Source: Comamonas granuli NBRC 101663 (lineage in GTDB: Bacteria > Pseudomonadota > Gammaproteobacteria > Burkholderiales > Burkholderiaceae_C). From it: a stretch of DNA of 64,000 nucleotides. Under the pieces are notes generated by a model. It searched no databases. It was not told the DNA's origin and saw nothing but the letters and a program-made list of their open reading frames with translations. This document shows, piece by piece, positions 6,426-15,016 of the stretch; position 1 is the stretch's first letter; the number at the start of each line of letters is the position of its first letter. The position numbers and the translations under genes are program-made. The stretch spans positions 248,001 through 312,000 of the forward strand of contig NZ_BBJX01000002.1 of NCBI RefSeq assembly GCF_000739995.1, written 5' to 3'.

Positions 6426-8342
6426 ATGATCAAGAAATTCCAAGAACTGCTGCAGTGGCTGTTCCTGCGCGTCGAGGGGCTGTTCAACGCCGCCTTCGGC
6501 GACCGCATCAACCCCTTCTACCACCTCGGCGCCATCACCTTCTTCCTGTTCTGGGTGGTGGGGGCCAGCGGCCTGTACCTCTACGTGTTCTTCGAGACGG
6601 GCATTCCCGAGGCCTACACCTCGGTCGTGGCGCTGACGGACAAGCAATGGTGGCTCGGCGGCATCCTGCGCAGCGTGCACCGCTATGCCTCCGACGCCAT
6701 GGTGCTCACCATGGTGCTGCACATGCTGCGCTACTTCGCCTTCGACCGCTACCACGGCTTCCGCTGGTTCTCGTGGGTCACGGGCGTGATGCTGATCTGG
6801 ATGGTCTACGCCTCGGGCGTGAACGGCTACATGCTGCCCTGGGACCAATTGGCGCAGTACGTCACCGTGACCTCGTTCGAGTGGCTCGACTCGCTGCCCA
6901 TCTTCAACGGCACGCTGATGCGCAACTTCCTCTATTCGGACCATGTCGGCAGCCGCTTCTTCACGCTGCTGTCGTTCATGCACCTGGGCATTCCGCTGGT
7001 GGTGCTGATGGTCATGTGGATCCACGTGCAGCGCGTGCCCAAGGCCCGTACCACGCCGCCCCGCCCCATCGTGGTCGGCCTGCTGCTGACCATGCTCGTG
7101 CTCTCGCTGGTCGCGCCGGTGCGCGTGCAAGGCGGCGTGAGCGACCTGGCCAAGGCCGTGACCAGCGTGGAGCTGGACTGGTTCTACATGGCCGTGTTCC
7201 CGCTGCTGACCGAGTGGCCGCTGGGCCGGGTGTGGGCGCTGGTGGTCGGCGCCTCGGTGCTGCTGGCCCTGCTGCCCTGGCTGCCGCCGCGCTGGGGGCG
7301 GGGGGCCAAGAACAAGTTCCAGATCGTGGTGCATGGCGAGCAGGGCGAGAGCGCGGAAATCACCGTGCGCAAGGGCGAGACCATCCTCGACGCCGGCCTG
7401 CGCGAAGGCCTGACCCTGGCCTACGACTGCCGCAACGGCGGCTGCGGCCTGTGCGTGTGCAGTGTGGCGCAGGGGGCCTATGAGCAGCGCCCCTACCAGG
7501 CGAGCGCCCTCTCCGGCGCCCAGAAGGCCCGGGGCCAGGCGCTCATGTGCTGCATGGAGCCCAGCGAGGACATGGCCATCGAGGTCGCCTACGACATCGG
7601 CGCCCAGCCCCAGGCGCCCGAGGTGCACAGCGCCACCGTGGTGCAGATGGAGCGTCTGGCCGAGGACGTGATGCTGGTGGTGCTGGAGCTGCCCGACGGC
7701 AAGAGCCTGGATTTCCTGGCGGGCCAGTACATCAACATCCTGCTCGACGACGGCCAGCGCCGCGCCTTCTCGTTTGCCAACCGGCCCCAGGCGGGGCGCC
7801 AGATCGAGCTGCATGTGCGCCTCGTGCCGGGCGGGCGCTTCACCACCTATGTGTTCGAGGGCATGAAGGTGGGCGACGTGCTGCGCTTCGAGGGGCCGCG
7901 CGGCCAGTTCACGCTGCGCGAGAGCGACCCGCCCATCCTGTTCGTCGCCGGAGCAACGGGGTTTGCGCCCATCAAGAGCATCGTGGAAGACGCCTTCGCC
8001 CGCGGCGTGCAGCGCACCATGCGCCTGTACTGGGGCGTGCGCCAGCCCCAGGACTTGTACATGCTGCAGCACTGCGAGGAATGGCAGCGCGCGCATGCCA
8101 ACTTCACCGTGGTGCCGGTGGTGTCCGAGCCCGCGCCGGGCGACGGCTGGACGGGCCGCACGGGCCTGGTGCACGAGGCCATGCTCGCGGACTTTGCCGA
8201 CCTGAGCGGCTATGAGGTCTACCTGTGCGGCTCGGTGCGCATGGTGGATGCCGCCGTGCCCGCGTTCATCGCCCAGGGCCTGCATGAGGATGCCTGCTTC
8301 TCGGACGCTTTTGTCCCGGCGGCGCCTGCTCCGGTAGCATAG
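6426..8342 (+). CDS. Cytochrome b fused to [2Fe-2S] ferredoxin and FAD/NAD(P)H reductase
   Basis: A 638-residue fusion. Residues 1-290 are a bc1-like cytochrome b with His pairs H85/H99 and H186/H200 (spacing 14) and about six spans. Residues 298-385 are a plant-type ferredoxin with C335, C340 and C343 (CX4CX2C) and C375/C376. Residues 395-638 are a ferredoxin-NADP reductase module with RAFSFANRP (FAD), GATGFAPIKS and YLCGSVRMVD (NAD(P)H). In one chain this makes a path NAD(P)H to FAD to [2Fe-2S] to b hemes, in either direction. An AAGGGAA site lies 9 nt upstream, and the gene closes the operon. It complements the other cytochrome b fusion, which carries 4Fe-4S clusters instead. Domain calls are secure; direction of electron flow is not. 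Confidence 0.88.
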   Translation: MIKKFQELLQWLFLRVEGLFNAAFGDRINPFYHLGAITFFLFWVVGASGLYLYVFFETGIPEAYTSVVALTDKQWWLGGILRSVHRYASDAMVLTMVLHMLRYFAFDRYHGFRWFSWVTGVMLIWMVYASGVNGYMLPWDQLAQYVTVTSFEWLDSLPIFNGTLMRNFLYSDHVGSRFFTLLSFMHLGIPLVVLMVMWIHVQRVPKARTTPPRPIVVGLLLTMLVLSLVAPVRVQGGVSDLAKAVTSVELDWFYMAVFPLLTEWPLGRVWALVVGASVLLALLPWLPPRWGRGAKNKFQIVVHGEQGESAEITVRKGETILDAGLREGLTLAYDCRNGGCGLCVCSVAQGAYEQRPYQASALSGAQKARGQALMCCMEPSEDMAIEVAYDIGAQPQAPEVHSATVVQMERLAEDVMLVVLELPDGKSLDFLAGQYINILLDDGQRRAFSFANRPQAGRQIELHVRLVPGGRFTTYVFEGMKVGDVLRFEGPRGQFTLRESDPPILFVAGATGFAPIKSIVEDAFARGVQRTMRLYWGVRQPQDLYMLQHCEEWQRAHANFTVVPVVSEPAPGDGWTGRTGLVHEAMLADFADLSGYEVYLCGSVRMVDAAVPAFIAQGLHEDACFSDAFVPAAPAPVA

Positions 8343-8350
8343 TGCGCATG

Positions 8351-9139
8351 ATGCGCATAGTGACCGCCAACCTCAACGGCATCCGCTCGGCAGCGGCCAA
8401 GGGTTTTTTCGACTGGATAGGCCAGCAGCAGGCCGACGCCGTCGGCGTGCAGGAGATCAAGGCCCAGCCGGGCCAGATCAGCGGCGCGTACGACCGCATC
8501 GGGGACATGCCCGGGCATTTCCACTGTGCGCAAAAGCCCGGCTATTCGGGCGTGGGCCTGTACCTGCGCGAGGAGCCCTCGGACGTGATCACCGGCCTGG
8601 GCGACGCCGGGTTCGACGCCGAGGGGCGCTGGGTCGAGGCGCGCTACGACCGGCCCGGGCGCCGGCTCAGCCTGGTCAGTTGCTACTTCCCGAGCGGCTC
8701 CTCGGGCGAGGAGCGCCAGCAGGCCAAGTTCCGCTTCCTGGACCTGATGTACCCCAAGCTCATGGCGCTGCGCGCCGAGCGCGAGTTCATCCTGGTGGGC
8801 GACGTGAACATCGCCCACCAGGCGATCGACCTGAAGAACTGGCGCAGCAACCAGAAGAACAGCGGCTTCCTGCCCGAGGAGCGGGCCTGGATGACGCAAC
8901 TGCTGACCGAAGGCGGCCTGGTGGACGTCTACCGGCACCTGCACCCCGACACCACCGACACCTGCTACACATGGTGGAGCAACCGCGGCCAGGCCTACGC
9001 CAACAACGTGGGGTGGCGGCTGGACTACCAGATCGCGACCCCCGCCCTGGCCGCCCAGGCGCGCCGCGCCGCGATCTACAAGGACCAGAAGTTCAGCGAC
9101 CACGCGCCCCTGTGCATCGACTACGAGCTGGCGCTGTGA
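8351..9139 (+). CDS. xthA: Exodeoxyribonuclease III
   Basis: A 262-residue exonuclease/AP-endonuclease of the EEP superfamily, acting in base-excision repair. Visible catalytic motifs are TANLNGIRSA (N-terminal), VGVQEIKAQ (metal-binding Glu), GDVNIAHQ (Asp/Asn) and the C-terminal SDHAPL (catalytic His). Length matches the family. The start is taken as the second of two adjacent ATG codons, giving the usual MRIVTANLNG N terminus; the ATG at 8348 is nearly equivalent. It begins 8 nt after the respiratory cluster with no clear ribosome site of its own, so readthrough from upstream is possible, but the function is housekeeping. Confidence 0.95.
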   Translation: MRIVTANLNGIRSAAAKGFFDWIGQQQADAVGVQEIKAQPGQISGAYDRIGDMPGHFHCAQKPGYSGVGLYLREEPSDVITGLGDAGFDAEGRWVEARYDRPGRRLSLVSCYFPSGSSGEERQQAKFRFLDLMYPKLMALRAEREFILVGDVNIAHQAIDLKNWRSNQKNSGFLPEERAWMTQLLTEGGLVDVYRHLHPDTTDTCYTWWSNRGQAYANNVGWRLDYQIATPALAAQARRAAIYKDQKFSDHAPLCIDYELAL

Positions 9140-9234
9140 GATCGCGCGGGCGCACGGACGGCGGGGCCGTGCCCACGGGCCGGCGTTGCATGTTGTAACC
9201 TCAGGGCCTTGTTCCACCCGCGCCCCCGTTCGCC

Positions 9235-11181
9235 ATGACCGCCCCCAGCGCCTCGGATTCCACATCGACCCCGTACTTCGAGCCGCGCAGCGCCGATGCG
9301 CTGTGGTCCCTGGTGAGCTCCCCGCACCCCGTGGTCGGCAAGGCGCGGCACCTGGGCGAAGCGCTGATCCACGCCGGGCTGGTGCGCGCCCCGGACCTGC
9401 ACCAGGGGCTGGCCATGCAGCAGGACGAGCGCGGGCGCGGGCGCCAGCGCCTGATCGGCCAGATCCTCGTGGACCAGGGCCACCTCTCGCAGGACCAGCT
9501 GCGCGAGGCCATCGCGGCCTGGCTGGGCTCCTACGTGGTGCACCCGGGCCAACTGCCGCCCGACCCGGCTGCCCTGGCGCTGATACCGCGCAGCGTGGCC
9601 GAGCGCGAGTCGGTGCTGCCCCTGCTGGTGCGCGAGGATGCGCTGGTGGTGCTCATGGCCGACCCCAGCGACCGCACGTTGCTCGACGAACTGCGCTTTC
9701 TGAGCCAGCGGCGCGTGCTGCCCCTGCAGGCCGCGCCGGGCTCGCTCATGCCGGCCATCGCCAAGGCCTACAGCGTGCAGGCGCAAGGCGCGCCCGCCCC
9801 GGCGGCGGGCGGCCGCGCACCGGCGGGTGGGGCGGCCCGGGGCAATGCGCGCCCCAGCGCGCAGGAGCTGCTTGGCAACCTCGACAGCCTGCCCGCGGAG
9901 TCCGATGCCGCTGCGGCCGACGTGGTCTCGGAGTCGGACAACACCCTGGTGCGCCTGATCAACTCCATCATCGACGAGGCCATTGCGCACCGCGCCTCGG
10001 ACATCCACATCGAGACCGAGCCCGCGCCGCACAAGCTGCGCGTGCGCCTGCGCATCGACGGCGACCTCGTGCCCTACCTGGAGCTGCCGGCGCGCTTTCG
10101 CTACGCCATGGTCGCGCGCATCAAGATCATGGCGGGCATGGACATCTCCGAGCACCGCAAGCCGCAGGACGGCAAGATCGACTTCGCGCGCTTTGGCGGG
10201 CCCCCGGTGGAGCTGCGCGTGGTCACCATCCCCACGGCGCACGGCCTGCAGGACGTGGTGCTGCGCCTGCTCGCCGGCGCCAAGCCGCTGCCGCTGGAGC
10301 ACATCGGCCTGTCGCCCGGCAACCTCGCGGCGCTGCGCCAGGCCGTGCAGAAACCCTATGGCCTGGTTCTGGTCGTCGGCCCCACGGGTTGCGGCAAGAC
10401 GACCACGCTGCATTCCGTGATCCGCGACCTCAACACCCCCAACCGCAAGATCTGGACGGCCGAGGACCCGATCGAGATCACGCAGAGCGGCCTGCGCCAG
10501 GTGCAGGTGAACGCGCGCATCGGCTGGACCTTTGCCGCGGCCATGCGCAGCTTTCTGCGCGCCGACCCCGACGTCATCATGATCGGCGAGATGCGCGACG
10601 AGGAGACCGCGCGCATCGCCATCGAGGCCTCGCTCACCGGCCACCTGGTGCTCTCGACGCTGCACACCAACTCGGCGCCCGAGAGCATCGCGCGCCTGCT
10701 GGAGATCGGGCTCGACCCCTTCAACTTCTCCGATTCGCTGCTCGCCATCCTGGCGCAGCGCCTGGTGCGGCGCCTGTGCACGCAGTGCCGCGAGCCCGTC
10801 GCGGCCAGCGAGGAGCAGGTGCAGGCCCTGGCCGCGCAGTACCTGGACAGCAGCGCCGCCACGCACAGCCCCGGCGCGCGCGACGCCCTGGTGGCGCGCT
10901 GGCGCCAGGACTATGGCGGCGAGGGCGGCGCCCTCACCCTCTGGCGCGCGCGTGGCTGCAGCCAGTGCGAATCCCACGGCTACCATGGGCGGCTGGGCAT
11001 CCACGAACTCATGCTCAGCGACGAAATCATCCGCCAGCACATCCGCCGCCGCGCCTCGGCCACGGACATCCGCCTCGCCGCCCTGGCTGCGGGCATGCGC
11101 ACGCTGCGCCAGGACGGCATCGAGAAGGTCCTGCAGGGCCTGACGGACATGCCCCAGGTCGTCGCTGCCACCAACGTTTGA
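9235..11181 (+). CDS. GspE/PilB-type secretion ATPase (orphan)
   Basis: A 648-residue cytoplasmic ATPase of the type II secretion / type IV pilus family. An N-terminal MshEN-like region (about 40-175) and an alanine-rich linker precede the core: Walker A GPTGCGKTT near residue 382, an Asp box FLRADPDVIMIGEMRDEET, a His box LVLSTLHTNSA, and a tetracysteine zinc site (CTQC near 520 and CSQC near 577) as in GspE/PilB. It would power pilus or pseudopilus assembly, but no gsp or pil partners lie in the window, so it is a solitary copy that may serve components encoded elsewhere. It is followed 28 nt later by an MBL hydrolase in the same direction. Confidence 0.9.
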   Translation: MTAPSASDSTSTPYFEPRSADALWSLVSSPHPVVGKARHLGEALIHAGLVRAPDLHQGLAMQQDERGRGRQRLIGQILVDQGHLSQDQLREAIAAWLGSYVVHPGQLPPDPAALALIPRSVAERESVLPLLVREDALVVLMADPSDRTLLDELRFLSQRRVLPLQAAPGSLMPAIAKAYSVQAQGAPAPAAGGRAPAGGAARGNARPSAQELLGNLDSLPAESDAAAADVVSESDNTLVRLINSIIDEAIAHRASDIHIETEPAPHKLRVRLRIDGDLVPYLELPARFRYAMVARIKIMAGMDISEHRKPQDGKIDFARFGGPPVELRVVTIPTAHGLQDVVLRLLAGAKPLPLEHIGLSPGNLAALRQAVQKPYGLVLVVGPTGCGKTTTLHSVIRDLNTPNRKIWTAEDPIEITQSGLRQVQVNARIGWTFAAAMRSFLRADPDVIMIGEMRDEETARIAIEASLTGHLVLSTLHTNSAPESIARLLEIGLDPFNFSDSLLAILAQRLVRRLCTQCREPVAASEEQVQALAAQYLDSSAATHSPGARDALVARWRQDYGGEGGALTLWRARGCSQCESHGYHGRLGIHELMLSDEIIRQHIRRRASATDIRLAALAAGMRTLRQDGIEKVLQGLTDMPQVVAATNV

Positions 11182-11209
11182 AACCCCCGCCTTTTCCCTC
11201 TCCGGCGCC

Positions 11210-11848
11210 ATGCTCCACTACCTGACCCTGCCCGTCACCGCCTTCCAGCAGAACTGCTCGCTCCTGTGGTGCGATGCCACCGGCCAGGCGAGCGTGATCG
11301 ACCCCGGCGGCGACATCGACCAGATCGTGCACGCGGCCCGCCAGCGCGGGCTGCAACTGGCCCAGATCTGGCTGACGCACGCGCACATCGACCATGCGGG
11401 CGGCGCGGGCGAACTGGCCGAGCGCCTGCAGATTCCCATCATCGGGCCGCACCCGGGCGACCAGTTCTGGATCGACGGCCTGCCGCAGCAGAGCGTGATG
11501 TTCGGCTTTCCGCCCGCGCAGCGCTTCACGCCCACGCGCTGGCTGCACGACGGCGATGCCGTGCAGCTCGGCCACGAGCAGCTTGCCGTGCGCCACTGCC
11601 CGGGCCACACGCCGGGCCATGTGGTGTTCCACGCGCCGCAGATCGAGCGCTGCTTCGTCGGCGACGTGCTGTTCGCCGGCAGCATCGGCCGCACCGACTT
11701 CCCGCAGGGCAACCACGAGCAGCTCATCGAGAGCATCACCCAGCGCCTGTGGCCCATGGGCGACCAGACGGTGTTCATCCCCGGGCACGGGCCCGAGAGC
11801 AGCTTCGGGCGCGAACGCCAGAGCAACCCCTACGTGGGTGGAACCTGA
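11210..11848 (+). CDS. Metallo-beta-lactamase-fold hydrolase, glyoxalase II-like
   Basis: A 212-residue cytoplasmic hydrolase of the MBL superfamily. The metal-binding signature THAHIDHAGG is complete, followed by a distal His in CPGHTPGH, Asp in FVGDVLFAGSIGRTD and a C-terminal His in IPGHGPES. The short length and motif set match the YcbL subgroup of glyoxalase II-like proteins rather than true GloB with its extra C-terminal domain. Substrate is probably a small thioester but cannot be read from sequence. It trails the secretion ATPase gene, and its stop is followed at once by a dispersed repeat that separates it from the convergent M48 protease gene. Confidence 0.92.
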   Translation: MLHYLTLPVTAFQQNCSLLWCDATGQASVIDPGGDIDQIVHAARQRGLQLAQIWLTHAHIDHAGGAGELAERLQIPIIGPHPGDQFWIDGLPQQSVMFGFPPAQRFTPTRWLHDGDAVQLGHEQLAVRHCPGHTPGHVVFHAPQIERCFVGDVLFAGSIGRTDFPQGNHEQLIESITQRLWPMGDQTVFIPGHGPESSFGRERQSNPYVGGT

Positions 11849-11850
11849 TA

Positions 11851-11914
11851 TTTCAAGGGTTTTGGGCCTCTAGCGCCCGTGGATCAAGCGCCAGCAGCTA
11901 CCGATTCAATAGCA
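11851..11914 (+). repeat. Dispersed Comamonadaceae-type repeat, copy 1 (intergenic)
   Basis: The segment carries the long form of the repeat, with GGCCTCTAGCGCCCGT followed by ATCAAGCGCCAGCAGCTA. It fills the gap between two convergent genes and ends just short of the M48 stop codon. Arms GCGC and related short inverted segments could form a hairpin, so it may end transcription from both sides. Confidence 0.75.
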
Positions 11915-11915
11915 T

Positions 11916-12764
11916 TCAGCCATTCTGCCGGGCCGCTTCGTACAGGCCCTGCACCTTGGGCACGTTCTGCTGCAGTTCGCGGATGCGCTCCGGGCCGCTG
12001 GGGTGGGTGGAGAGGAAGGCCAGCCCCTCCTTGCCGCCCGTGGCCTGGCCCATCTTGCGCCACAGGCTGACGGCGGCACGGGGGTCGTAGCCCGCGCGTG
12101 CGGCCAGTTCCAGGCCCACGAGGTCGGCGTCGCTCTCGTCGCTGCGGCTGAACTTGAGCGTGAGCAACTGCCCGCCCAGGCTGGCGGCCAGGTTGCCCAG
12201 GTCCCCCAGGCCCAGCAGTTGCGCGCCCAGGCGCAGGCCCAGGTTGGTCGCCTGCGTCTTGGCGATGCGCTCGCGCGCGTGCTCGCGCAGGGCATGCGCC
12301 ATCTCGTGGCCCATGACCATGGCCACCTCGTCGTCGCTGAGCTGGAGCTGCTCCAGGATGCCGGTGAAGAAGGCGATCTTGCCGCCCGGCATGCAGAAGG
12401 CGTTGATCTGCTTGCTGGCGATGAGGTTGACCTCCCAGCGCCACTGGCGCGCGCGCTCGTTCCACGGCGTGGTGTGCGGGATGAGCCGCCGCGCAATGGC
12501 GTGCAGGCGCACGAGCTGCGGGTGGCCGGCCGGTGCCAGCGCGCGCTGCGCGCGCGCCTGCGCCAGCAACTGGCTGTACTGCTGCACGGCCGAGGTTTCC
12601 AGCGTCTCGGCCGGCACCAGGCGGCGCATGCCCGAGGCGGCGCCCACATCGACCTGGGCCAGCGCGGGCGCGGCCATGCCCGCACCAGCCGCGAGCAGAA
12701 ACGCGCGGCGCGCCTGCCAGGGAGATGATGGCGCGGCGGCGGGGGCGGGGCAGAACAGGCACAT
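11916..12764 (-). CDS. M48-family metalloprotease, exported
   Basis: A 282-residue zinc protease. The N terminus has an Arg-Arg pair followed by a hydrophobic stretch ending in APALAQ, a likely (possibly twin-arginine) signal, placing the enzyme in the periplasm or outer membrane. The catalytic HEMAH motif lies at 153-157, with a downstream ESDAD acidic ligand near 211. This resembles the LoiP/YcaL/BepA group involved in outer-membrane protein quality control, but without the BepA TPR domain. The start is the ATG at 12764; a longer in-frame open stretch upstream runs antisense through the permease gene and is not used. The stop lies at the edge of a dispersed repeat. Confidence 0.9.
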   Translation of the reverse strand: MCLFCPAPAAAPSSPWQARRAFLLAAGAGMAAPALAQVDVGAASGMRRLVPAETLETSAVQQYSQLLAQARAQRALAPAGHPQLVRLHAIARRLIPHTTPWNERARQWRWEVNLIASKQINAFCMPGGKIAFFTGILEQLQLSDDEVAMVMGHEMAHALREHARERIAKTQATNLGLRLGAQLLGLGDLGNLAASLGGQLLTLKFSRSDESDADLVGLELAARAGYDPRAAVSLWRKMGQATGGKEGLAFLSTHPSGPERIRELQQNVPKVQGLYEAARQNG

Positions 12765-12797
12765 GCAGGAATAATAGACAAAAACTCCCGCGCGCCC

Positions 12798-14150
12798 ATG
12801 CCAGACCACGCCCCGACCCCCGCCGCCCCGGCACCCCGCGCCACCTGGCTGCAGACGCTGCGCGTCTACCTCGAGCCGGCCAGCCTGCGCATGCTCACAC
12901 TGGGCTTCGCCGCCGGCCTGCCGCTGTTGCTGGTGCTGGGCACGCTGAGCTTTCGCCTGCGCGAGGCGGGCATCGACCGCGGCACCATCGGCTACCTGAG
13001 CTGGGTGGGCCTGGCCTACGGCTTCAAGTGGGCCTGGGCGCCGCTGGTGGACCGGCTGCCGCTGCCGCTGCTCACGCGCTGGCTGGGGCGGCGGCGCGGC
13101 TGGCTGCTGCTGGCGCAGGCGGCCATCGTCGCGGGGCTGGTGGGTATGGCGCTGGCCGATCCGCGCCAGGCGCTGGGCCCCATCGTCTGGTGCGCGCTGG
13201 CCGTGGCCTTCGGCTCGGCCACGCAGGACATCGCGCTCGACGCCTTCCGCATCGAGTCGGCCGACACCGGCCGCCAGGCCGCGCTGGCCGCCGCCTACCA
13301 GACGGGCTACCGGCTGGCCATGATCTGGGCCGGCGCGGGCGTGCTGTGGATCGCCGCGCGCGCCGAGGGCGCAGCAGCCCTGGCGCAAGGCACGGTCTAC
13401 CAGAACGGCGCCTGGCAGACGGCCTACCTGGTGATGGCGGCCTCCATGGCCGTGGGCATCGTCACCGTGCTGTTCTCGCGCGAACCGCGCCCCGTGGCCC
13501 TGCCCCCGGCGAAGAACGCCGCCGCATGGCTGCGCGGCGCGGTGGTCGAGCCCTTCGCCGACTTCCTGCGCCGCTACGGCTGGCAGGCGGCGCTGATCCT
13601 GGCGCTCATCGCCGTCTACCGCATCAGCGACGTGGTCATGGGCATCATGGCCAACCCGTTCTACGTGGACATGGGCTACACCAAGGACGAGGTGGCCGCC
13701 GTGACCAAGGTGTACGGCGTGCTCATGACGCTGGCGGGCGCCTTCGTCGGCGGCGTGCTCTCCATGCGCCTGGGCGTGATGCGCATCCTCATGCTGGGCG
13801 CGCTGCTGAGCTGCGCCACCAACCTGCTGTTCGCCTGGCTGGCCGGGCACGGGCACGACGTGACGGCGCTCATCGCCGTGGTCTCGGCCGACAACCTGGC
13901 GGGCGGCATTGCCTCGGCGGCCTTCATCGCCTACCTGTCGAGCTTGACCAATGTGAGCTACTCGGCCACGCAGTACGCGCTGTTCAGCTCCATGATGCTG
14001 CTGGCGCCCAAGTTCGTGGCGGGCTTCTCGGGGGACTATGTCAATGCCTTCGGCTATGCGCATTTCTTCGTCTCCACGGCGCTGCTGGGCGTGCCGGTGC
14101 TCGCCCTGGTCTGGCTCGCGTCCAGGGTCAAATCGACCGATGGCGCTTGA
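12798..14150 (+). CDS. AmpG-family MFS permease
   Basis: A 450-residue inner-membrane transporter with 12 predicted spans. Family markers include GFAAGLPLLLVLGTLSFRLREAGI near the N terminus, WAPLVDRLPLP, and FGSATQDIALDAFRIE, typical of AmpG permeases that import anhydro-muropeptides for cell-wall recycling. It is divergent from the M48 protease gene with only 33 nt between the two starts, so both promoters must be compact and may share control. The stop codon lies within a dispersed repeat hairpin. Substrate is by family only; some AmpG-like MFS proteins carry other cargo. Confidence 0.88.
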   Translation: MPDHAPTPAAPAPRATWLQTLRVYLEPASLRMLTLGFAAGLPLLLVLGTLSFRLREAGIDRGTIGYLSWVGLAYGFKWAWAPLVDRLPLPLLTRWLGRRRGWLLLAQAAIVAGLVGMALADPRQALGPIVWCALAVAFGSATQDIALDAFRIESADTGRQAALAAAYQTGYRLAMIWAGAGVLWIAARAEGAAALAQGTVYQNGAWQTAYLVMAASMAVGIVTVLFSREPRPVALPPAKNAAAWLRGAVVEPFADFLRRYGWQAALILALIAVYRISDVVMGIMANPFYVDMGYTKDEVAAVTKVYGVLMTLAGAFVGGVLSMRLGVMRILMLGALLSCATNLLFAWLAGHGHDVTALIAVVSADNLAGGIASAAFIAYLSSLTNVSYSATQYALFSSMMLLAPKFVAGFSGDYVNAFGYAHFFVSTALLGVPVLALVWLASRVKSTDGA

Positions 14151-14183
14151 CTGGCAAGCGCTGGCAGCTATTGATTCAATAGC
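14143..14183 (+). repeat. Dispersed repeat, copy 2, with two hairpins
   Basis: Two perfect inverted repeats are visible: GCGCTTG/CAAGCGC (14143-14149 and 14155-14161) and GCTATTGA/TCAATAGC (14167-14174 and 14176-14183). The upstream permease stop codon lies inside the first stem. The segment could act as a transcription terminator for the permease gene, although no long T-run follows. Confidence 0.75.
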
Positions 14184-14290
14184 GGATTGGGATGACCGGG
14201 CCGCGCCCGTTTACCGGGGCTTTACCCCCAGGACAAGGCGCCGTGACACACTGGGCGCACCATGCCTGCCTAGGCACTGACTGTGGAGCC

Positions 14291-15007
14291 ATGAGCATTT
14301 CCCTGTTGATGATCGAAGACGACCTGCGCCTGGCGCAGATGGTGGCCGAGTACCTGGGCCAGTCGGGCATGCAGGTCGCGCACTGCCCCGATGCCGCCAG
14401 CGGCCTGGCGCGCCTGCAGGGGGGCGAGGGCGCGGCCCTGCCCGAGCTGGTCATCCTCGACCTCATGCTGCCCGACATGGACGGCCTGGAAGTCTGCCGC
14501 CGCATCCGCGCCCTGCCCGGCGCCGCGGGCCAGATGCCGGTGCTCATGCTCACCGCCAAGGGCGACCCCATGGACCGCATCATCGGCCTGGAGATCGGTG
14601 CCGACGACTACCTGCCCAAGCCCTTCGAGCCGCGCGAGCTGCTCGCGCGCATCCGTGCCATCCTGCGCCGGCGCCACGCGGGCGCCGCCCCGGCGGCGCA
14701 CACCATGCGCTTCGGTGCGCTGGAGATCGACCGCGACGCGCGCAGCGTCACCGTCGCCGGCCAGCCGGCGGAGCTGACCTCCTACCAGTTCGACCTGCTC
14801 GTGGCCCTGGCCGAGCGCGCCGGTCGCGTGCTCACGCGCGACCAGATCATGGAGGCCGTGCGCGGGCGCGAGCTCGAAGCCTTCGACCGCTCCATCGACG
14901 TGCACATGGGCCGCATTCGCGCCGCCATCGAGCAGGACGTGAAGAACCCGCGCCGCATCCTCACAGTGCGCGGCGTGGGCTACGTGTTCGCCAAGCAGCA
15001 GGACTGA
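14291..15007 (+). CDS. OmpR-family response regulator
   Basis: A 238-residue DNA-binding regulator. The receiver domain (1-122) has acidic IEDD, the phospho-acceptor Asp in LVILDLMLPD and the switch Lys in DYLPKPFEP. The C-terminal winged helix (about 135-235) ends with the usual RTVRGVGY-like motif (LTVRGVGYVFA). The closest general type is RstA/CpxR. The start chosen is MSISLLMIEDD, preceded by GTGGAG; the reading frame stays open upstream, but that part looks unlike a receiver. The cognate kinase follows after 9 nt. Targets cannot be read from the window. Confidence 0.93.
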   Translation: MSISLLMIEDDLRLAQMVAEYLGQSGMQVAHCPDAASGLARLQGGEGAALPELVILDLMLPDMDGLEVCRRIRALPGAAGQMPVLMLTAKGDPMDRIIGLEIGADDYLPKPFEPRELLARIRAILRRRHAGAAPAAHTMRFGALEIDRDARSVTVAGQPAELTSYQFDLLVALAERAGRVLTRDQIMEAVRGRELEAFDRSIDVHMGRIRAAIEQDVKNPRRILTVRGVGYVFAKQQD

Positions 15008-15016
15008 CGCGCCGCC

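Noticed and set aside
6336-8285. Long antisense frame opposite the cytochrome b-ferredoxin-FNR gene
   Set aside because: The composition is a His/Gln/Ala-rich shadow without motifs, while the sense frame has full heme, iron-sulfur and flavin motifs.
9140-9234. Terminator or small RNA after exonuclease III
   Set aside because: The GC-rich stretch shows only imperfect pairing and no T-run, so nothing specific can be supported.
9121-11211. Very long open frame antisense to the secretion ATPase gene
   Set aside because: It is rich in Arg, Ala, Gly and His with no domain, and exists because GC-rich codons leave few stops on the opposite strand. The plus-strand gene has complete catalytic motifs.
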